Source of the DNA: Gammaproteobacteria bacterium
GTDB taxonomy: Bacteria; Pseudomonadota; Gammaproteobacteria; PS1; Pseudothioglobaceae
DNA: 9,432 nucleotides
Direction: 5' to 3'
NCBI GenBank assembly: GCA_024280535.1
Contig: JAJRPY010000135.1
Span: 1-9,432 of the forward strand
Shown here piece after piece: positions 5,658 through 9,432 of this stretch. The notes below the pieces were generated by a model that was not told the origin of the DNA, did not search any database, and worked only from the letters and a program-made list of their open reading frames with translations. Each line of letters begins with the position of its first letter. Position 1 is the first letter of the stretch. The position numbers were made by a program, and so were the translations under genes.

Positions 5658-6500
5658 TTAATCAATATGCTTTAAAATATTGCTGAGTTCATCCGCAGAT
5701 TTGTAATGAATGATAATCTTGCCTTTATTGCCTGCTGCTTTAATTTCAGTTTTGGTGTTTAGTGTTTTTGACAGTGCGCTCATTAATTCACAAAGATGAG
5801 GCTCAATTTTGGTTGGGATTTTGGATTTTGGATTTAATGTGCGCTTGACCAACTCTTCTGTTTGGCGCACAGATAAAGATTTGGCAGCCACTTGATGTGC
5901 AACTAGGCTTTGGCTTTCTGCATTTAATGGAAGTAGTGCGCGAGCATGACCCATCTCAATCTTACCTTTGCTGAGCAGCTCTTTAGTCTCATCACCTAGT
6001 TGTAGTAGGCGAATAAAATTGGTCACACTGGATCTTGATCTGCCGACAACGCTTGAAATTTCCTCATGCGTCATTTTAAAATCTTCGATGAGTTGTTGTA
6101 AGGCTTTGGCCTCTTCTAGGGGGGTTAGCGCCTCACGTTGAATATTTTCGATTAAGCCAATGGCTAGGGCAACTTGATCATTAATTTCACGAACAATCAC
6201 AGGCACTTCGTTAAAGCCGGCAATTTGCGCGGCATGCCAGCGACGCTCACCGGCAATGATTTCATATTTATCGTGGGTGACTTTTCTAACCACTAGTGGC
6301 TGAATAACGCCTTGGGAGGTAATTGAGGCGGCAAGTTCGTTTAATGTTTCCGGATCAATGTCGTCTCTGGGTTGGAATTTGCCGCGTTGAAGATTGTTCA
6401 CGCTCAGCATCATCATGGTGTGATCAGATTCTTTGGTGCTATTATTGACTTGACCTAATAAAATGTCCAGACCGCGACCTAATTTTGAAATTTTTGCCAT
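5658..6500 (-). CDS. parB: Chromosome partitioning protein ParB
   Basis: This 280-residue ParB/Spo0J/Noc-family protein binds centromere-like parS sites and spreads as a CTP-dependent DNA clamp. The N-terminus KLGRGLDILLG (6-16) is the usual ParA-stimulating segment. The ParB/CTP-binding domain has QPLVVR (67-72), the GERR motif (84-87) and ENIQREALTPLEEA (118-131). A helix-turn-helix follows (about 143-168, THEEISSVVGRSRSSVTNFI). The region 180-220 (IEMGHARALL) completes the DNA-binding domain, and a short C-terminal part (about 235-280) would dimerise. It begins 6 nt after the parA stop and has no clear Shine-Dalgarno, suggesting translational coupling to parA. It is the last gene of the ctpA-parA-parB unit. 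No parS site was found in this window. Confidence 0.96.
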   Translation of the reverse strand: MAKISKLGRGLDILLGQVNNSTKESDHTMMMLSVNNLQRGKFQPRDDIDPETLNELAASITSQGVIQPLVVRKVTHDKYEIIAGERRWHAAQIAGFNEVPVIVREINDQVALAIGLIENIQREALTPLEEAKALQQLIEDFKMTHEEISSVVGRSRSSVTNFIRLLQLGDETKELLSKGKIEMGHARALLPLNAESQSLVAHQVAAKSLSVRQTEELVKRTLNPKSKIPTKIEPHLCELMSALSKTLNTKTEIKAAGNKGKIIIHYKSADELSNILKHID

Positions 6501-6506
6501 AATAAT

Positions 6507-7277
6507 TTAATTAATTGATGTTTTTCTAAGCACTTCGCTGGCTAAGGAAATATAAGAAATTGCCCCCTTGGAGGATCTGGCGTAACTAAGGGCATCTTGA
6601 CCAAAACTAGGCGCCTCTGCTAATTTTACATTTCTAGGGACGATGGTTTTGAAAACTTTGTGGGAGAAATATTGTTGTAATTGCAAAGAAACCTCGTTAG
6701 AAAGGTTGTTGCGCGTGTCGTACATGGTTCTCACTAAGCCGGTAATTTCCAAATTTGGGTTGGTGGTCGTTTTGATTTTATCAATGGTTTGCATTAGTGC
6801 GGTTAGGCCTTCTAGTGCATAATATTCACATTGCATGGGGATGATGATGCCATCAGAGGCAGTAAAGGCGTTAATGGTTAGCATATTTAGCGAAGGCGGG
6901 CAATCAATAATAACATAGTCGTAATTGCTGGCGACTGAGTGAATGGCTTTTTTGAGTTTGAACTCAGAATTGTCTTCGCGTAGCAGTGCCACTTCTGCTG
7001 CAATTAAATCGGTATTGGAGCCCAGTACATCAATGCCAGATTCGTCCACATAGATGATGGCTTTATGAATATCACACTCGTCTAATAGCAACTCACAAAT
7101 TGAGTTTTCAAGTGTGTGCTTATCAACTCCGCAACCCATTGTGGCGTTGCCTTGTGGATCAATATCAATCAGCAAAACACGCTTTTTAATTGCCCGTAAG
7201 GCAGCGCTTAAATTAACAGCAGTGGTGGTTTTACCCACTCCACCTTTTTGGTTGGCAATTGCCAGCGTCGTTGCCAT
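6507..7277 (-). CDS. parA: Chromosome partitioning ATPase ParA (Soj)
   Basis: This 256-residue cytoplasmic ATPase of the ParA/MinD family works with ParB to segregate the replicated origin. The deviant Walker A is KGGVGKTT (11-18) with the signature Lys11; the A' segment is LLIDIDPQGN (35-44); Walker B is VIIDCPP (122-128). The later conserved segments TIVPRNVKLAEAPSFG (211-226) and the Arg-containing YARSSKGA (232-239) are present. It lacks the N-terminal HTH extension of plasmid type Ia ParAs, which fits the short chromosomal Soj form. ATG 7277 lies 3 nt after the ctpA stop, with a weak AGG some 10 nt upstream inside ctpA, so it is cotranscribed with ctpA and probably coupled to it. In many gammaproteobacteria parAB follow gidAB instead. 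Confidence 0.97.
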   Translation of the reverse strand: MATTLAIANQKGGVGKTTTAVNLSAALRAIKKRVLLIDIDPQGNATMGCGVDKHTLENSICELLLDECDIHKAIIYVDESGIDVLGSNTDLIAAEVALLREDNSEFKLKKAIHSVASNYDYVIIDCPPSLNMLTINAFTASDGIIIPMQCEYYALEGLTALMQTIDKIKTTTNPNLEITGLVRTMYDTRNNLSNEVSLQLQQYFSHKVFKTIVPRNVKLAEAPSFGQDALSYARSSKGAISYISLASEVLRKTSIN

Positions 7278-7280
7278 TAA

Positions 7281-8630
7281 TTATTTGCCTAAAACAGTTA
7301 ATGCTTTAAGTAGATTAGTGGCCTCGTGGACAAAATAATCTTTTTTCAGTCGTTCAATGATTTTTTTATTTAAAGAGACCTGATTTTTTTTCTGTGAATC
7401 TATGATTTCCTCTTTGGACATATTATCTGGGGTTTCTTGCTTCAGGTGTCCGTCCAAATCATTTTCTGTAATATTGATAAGTGACTTTTCTTCTTCATTT
7501 TCAAGACTGATGTTTTTTAGTTCAATATCTGGCACAATGCCTTTTGCTTGAATTGAGCGACCATTTGGCGTGTAGTAGCGGGCAGTGGTCACTTTTAAGC
7601 CGTAGCCTTTGTCTAGTGTAATAATGGTTTGCACCGAGCCTTTGCCGAACGAGGTGCTACCCATGACAATAGCGCGTTTGTGATCTTGCAAAGCGCCGGC
7701 AACAATTTCAGAAGCGGAGGCTGAGCCATTGTTGATTAATACTACCATAGGTGCATCGTGCAAAATATCACCACGTTGCGTTTTGAATTTAAGGTTTGAG
7801 CTTGGAATTTTGCCTTCGGTATAAACTACTAGACCCTCTTTATCAATGAATAAATTAGACAAATCGACCGCACTATTAAGCAGACCGCCTGGGTTGTTGC
7901 GCAAGTCTAAAATTAAAGATTTTAAAGGGGCAGTGTTGGTTTTAACCAATTGAGCGATTGTGTCTTTTAATAATTTAGCCGTTGGACCTTGGAAACTAGA
8001 AACCCGCACATAGCCAATATCTTTTTCTAGTAAGTAGCCTTTAACAGTAATAATGGTGATAACTTCACGGGTTATATCGACTGTAAAAGGTTTTTGATTG
8101 TTACGCAAGATGGTGATTTGTATTTTGGTGCCAGGTTTGCCGCGCATAAGATCTACGCCATCTGCCAGGCTCATATCATGTACAGGCTTTTCGCCGATTT
8201 TTATAATTAAATCACCCGCCTGAATGCCTGCTTTGTAGGCAGGTGTATCATCAATGGGAGAAATAACTTGTATGGCATCATTTTTTTTACCCACAACAAT
8301 ACCAAGACCGCCAAATTTGCCAGAAACACCTTCCATCAGATGTTCTTGCTCCTTAGGTTCTAAATAGGCAGAGTGTGGATCAAGCCCACTAACCATGCCT
8401 TTGATGGCGTTATTGAACAGTTTTTTGTTATCAATATCGTCCACATACAATTGTTTGATGCTTTTAAAAATAGTCGCAAATTCTTTAATATCTTGGAAGA
8501 ATGTTATTAAAGATTGTTCTTCCGTACTTGTTGCCGCATTGGTTTTTGCGTTAGTCTGAAAAGAGAGTCCGAGGGTTGCGGTAAAAGCTGCTAAAAGCAG
8601 AGATTTTTTTAAAAAATTGAATAAAATCAT
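7281..8630 (-). CDS. ctpA: C-terminal processing protease (S41A), periplasmic
   Basis: This 449-residue serine protease of the CtpA/Prc family trims or degrades proteins from the C-terminus in the periplasm. A signal peptide is visible: charged start, hydrophobic stretch at about 10-23, and likely cleavage after QTNA (25-28). Next come a helical segment (40-100) with GMVSGLDPHSAYL (78-90), then a PDZ domain (about 100-185, with GKFGGLGIVV at 104-113 and AGIQAGDLI at 134-142). The S41 protease core includes LRNNPGG (243-249), the nucleophile Ser305 in GSASASE and the catalytic Lys330 in FGKGSVQT, 25 residues apart as in E. coli Prc. The charged C-terminal tail (375-449) ends in a helical EATNLLKAL segment common in proteobacterial CtpA. 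It is first in the ctpA-parA-parB unit. Family members often cut cell-wall hydrolases or lipoproteins; the substrate here is unknown. The start at 8630 has no strong Shine-Dalgarno. Confidence 0.95.
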   Translation of the reverse strand: MILFNFLKKSLLLAAFTATLGLSFQTNAKTNAATSTEEQSLITFFQDIKEFATIFKSIKQLYVDDIDNKKLFNNAIKGMVSGLDPHSAYLEPKEQEHLMEGVSGKFGGLGIVVGKKNDAIQVISPIDDTPAYKAGIQAGDLIIKIGEKPVHDMSLADGVDLMRGKPGTKIQITILRNNQKPFTVDITREVITIITVKGYLLEKDIGYVRVSSFQGPTAKLLKDTIAQLVKTNTAPLKSLILDLRNNPGGLLNSAVDLSNLFIDKEGLVVYTEGKIPSSNLKFKTQRGDILHDAPMVVLINNGSASASEIVAGALQDHKRAIVMGSTSFGKGSVQTIITLDKGYGLKVTTARYYTPNGRSIQAKGIVPDIELKNISLENEEEKSLINITENDLDGHLKQETPDNMSKEEIIDSQKKNQVSLNKKIIERLKKDYFVHEATNLLKALTVLGK

Positions 8631-8663
8631 AATATAGTTATTTGCTTATACGAAGTTTAAATA

Positions 8664-8690
8664 TAATACTGTGAAAAGCCAAAAGTATTA
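8664..8690. repeat. 7-bp dyad overlapping the -10 box
   Basis: TAATACT (8664-8670) and AGTATTA (8684-8690) are perfect complements with a 13-nt spacer, so the centres are 20 nt (about two helical turns) apart. The left arm overlaps the TATAAT at 8662-8667. It could be an operator for a dimeric regulator or a hairpin in the 5' leader; AT-richness makes chance plausible. Confidence 0.3.
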
Positions 8691-8724
8691 ATGTAAATTT
8701 TACTTGGTTTTGATTTTATTAATT

Positions 8725-8728
8725 GGAG
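8725..8728 (+). promoter_or_regulatory. Ribosome-binding site of the MlaC-like gene
   Basis: GGAG followed by six A's leads to ATG 8735. The TTG at 8723 overlaps this Shine-Dalgarno and is therefore not the start. Confidence 0.75.
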
Positions 8729-8734
8729 AAAAAA

Positions 8735-9412
8735 ATGAAAAGTTTACATTTATTAATATTGGCTTTTATTATGTCCTTGTCAAGTGCTAATTATGCAGCT
8801 GACAATACGGCCAAAAATATAGCTAAAAACACAACCAACAACACAACTGACAACACTCAAAAAGTTGATGAAATCACAGTGACAGTGGCAATAGCGCCAG
8901 AGGCCGAACCGCTAGGGCCAGTACAAACCATTCAATCAGCGATTGTTACACTTAATCAATTAACCGCAATGAACGACCATTTGCCACACCTTATGGGCAG
9001 ATTAATTGAAACGGAAATTGCCCCATTATTTGATTTTGATCACATAGCCGGCGAAATTATGCTGGTTGGTAATTTAGGATTGGGCATGGAAGAGCGGATA
9101 TATTTTGTCACTAGGATTAAACAAAACATCATTAATTCGCTATTATCAAAACTAACACAAACCCGCTCAACTTCATTTGAATTTGTATCAGCTCAACCGA
9201 TGATAGGCGGCTCAATTTCAGTCAGACTCAAGGTAAATGGCTATTACGCATACGGAATGTTTTTGGATTTAATCTTCCATCAAGCATCTGATCAGAGTTG
9301 GAAAATTGCAGATATTGTTTTAAATAACGACAGTTTGATTAATTACTATCAAAAAATGGTGTTAATTAAATTAAGAAGATATGGCTTGTATGGCATGCTT
9401 GGCAGATTGTAA
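8735..9412 (+). CDS. MlaC/Ttg2D-family periplasmic protein
   Basis: This 225-residue exported protein resembles the MlaC/Ttg2D (toluene-tolerance, Tol_Tol_Ttg2) family, whose members carry phospholipid between the outer and inner membranes. Residues 1-21 form a signal peptide with probable cleavage after ANYA (18-21). A low-complexity Asn/Thr/Lys segment follows (23-42, with NTAKN, KNTTNN and TTDNT), an unusual linker. The folded domain starts near 62 and shows family features: a helical first part ending in LIETEIAPLFDFDHIA (90-105), the LVGNLGLGMEERIYFVTRIK segment (110-129), and a beta-rich end with SISVRLKV (160-167), YGMFLDLIF (173-181), WKIADIVLNN (189-198) and a C-terminal helix. I chose ATG 8735 because GGAG lies 6 nt before it. 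No mlaD, mlaE, mlaF or mlaB homologue lies beside it inside the window; sequence beyond 9412 is not visible. The family match is fairly clear, the exact function less so. Confidence 0.82.
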   Translation: MKSLHLLILAFIMSLSSANYAADNTAKNIAKNTTNNTTDNTQKVDEITVTVAIAPEAEPLGPVQTIQSAIVTLNQLTAMNDHLPHLMGRLIETEIAPLFDFDHIAGEIMLVGNLGLGMEERIYFVTRIKQNIINSLLSKLTQTRSTSFEFVSAQPMIGGSISVRLKVNGYYAYGMFLDLIFHQASDQSWKIADIVLNNDSLINYYQKMVLIKLRRYGLYGMLGRL

Positions 9413-9432
9413 TCCCCGTTCAAATAATACGA
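9413..9432. other. Trailing sequence at window end
   Basis: Twenty bases follow the stop of the MlaC-like gene. Nothing can be called in them. Confidence 0.5.

Larger units (their letters stand above)
8631..8734. promoter_or_regulatory. Divergent promoter region (ctpA / MlaC-like gene)
   Basis: This 104-nt AT-rich region must carry promoters for both ctpA (minus) and the MlaC-like gene (plus). A perfect plus-strand -10 TATAAT lies at 8662-8667, but no good -35 stands 16-18 nt upstream. On the minus strand TATAAG (complement of 8646-8651) with TTCACA about 19 nt upstream is a weak candidate for ctpA. Confidence 0.45.

Noticed and set aside
5663..5682. CAATAT...ATATTG hairpin near the lepB/parB convergence
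   Set aside because: It is a weak AT-only stem inside the parB coding end with no proper T-run, so it is not a convincing terminator.
6184..6194. TTTCACG element as a parS half-site inside parB
   Set aside because: Only one arm matches the parS palindrome and the other side does not, so no parS is called anywhere in the window.

Overview
This AT-rich window reads like the chromosome of a gammaproteobacterium. The protein types and the presence of a DsrC/TusE-family protein point towards the sulfur-oxidising SUP05/Thioglobus/thiotrophic-symbiont group. That placement is an inference from protein resemblance and base composition, not a proven assignment. No rRNA, tRNA, CRISPR array, insertion sequence or phage gene was found.

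Layout, left to right. Positions 1-260 hold no gene I can support, only a small hairpin. Positions 261-651 (+) encode a small tautomerase-superfamily protein split by one extra A in an A7 run, so it is annotated as a frameshifted gene. Positions 812-4036 (+) form a tight operon, hisC-tyrA-aroA (4-nt overlap, then 1-nt gap), for the shikimate pathway and tyrosine/phenylalanine branch. It is preceded by a plausible sigma70 promoter and a seven-codon mini-ORF whose stop overlaps the hisC start. A strong, symmetric, probably bidirectional terminator closes it at 4053-4081. On the minus strand, 4167-4493 encodes a DsrC/TusE-family protein that has lost both sulfur-carrying cysteines (RspA type). 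Diverging from it is lepB, signal peptidase I (4743-5633, +).

The right half is a minus-strand operon read from 8630 down to 5658: ctpA (periplasmic C-terminal processing protease), parA and parB (chromosome partition), with gaps of 3 and 6 nt. It converges on lepB. Diverging from ctpA is a periplasmic MlaC/Ttg2D-like protein (8735-9412, +).

How the genes work together: HisC (very likely the aromatic-aminotransferase type, HisC2), TyrA and AroA supply chorismate and tyrosine or phenylalanine. LepB and CtpA process exported or envelope proteins, and the MlaC-like protein probably moves phospholipid in the periplasm. ParA/ParB segregate the chromosome.

Most of this is ordinary housekeeping. 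The items that stand out are the cysteine-less DsrC-like protein, the tautomerase broken at a poly(A) run, the mini-ORF coupled to hisC, and the fusion of an envelope protease with parAB in one transcription unit. I did not find a convincing new multi-gene system.
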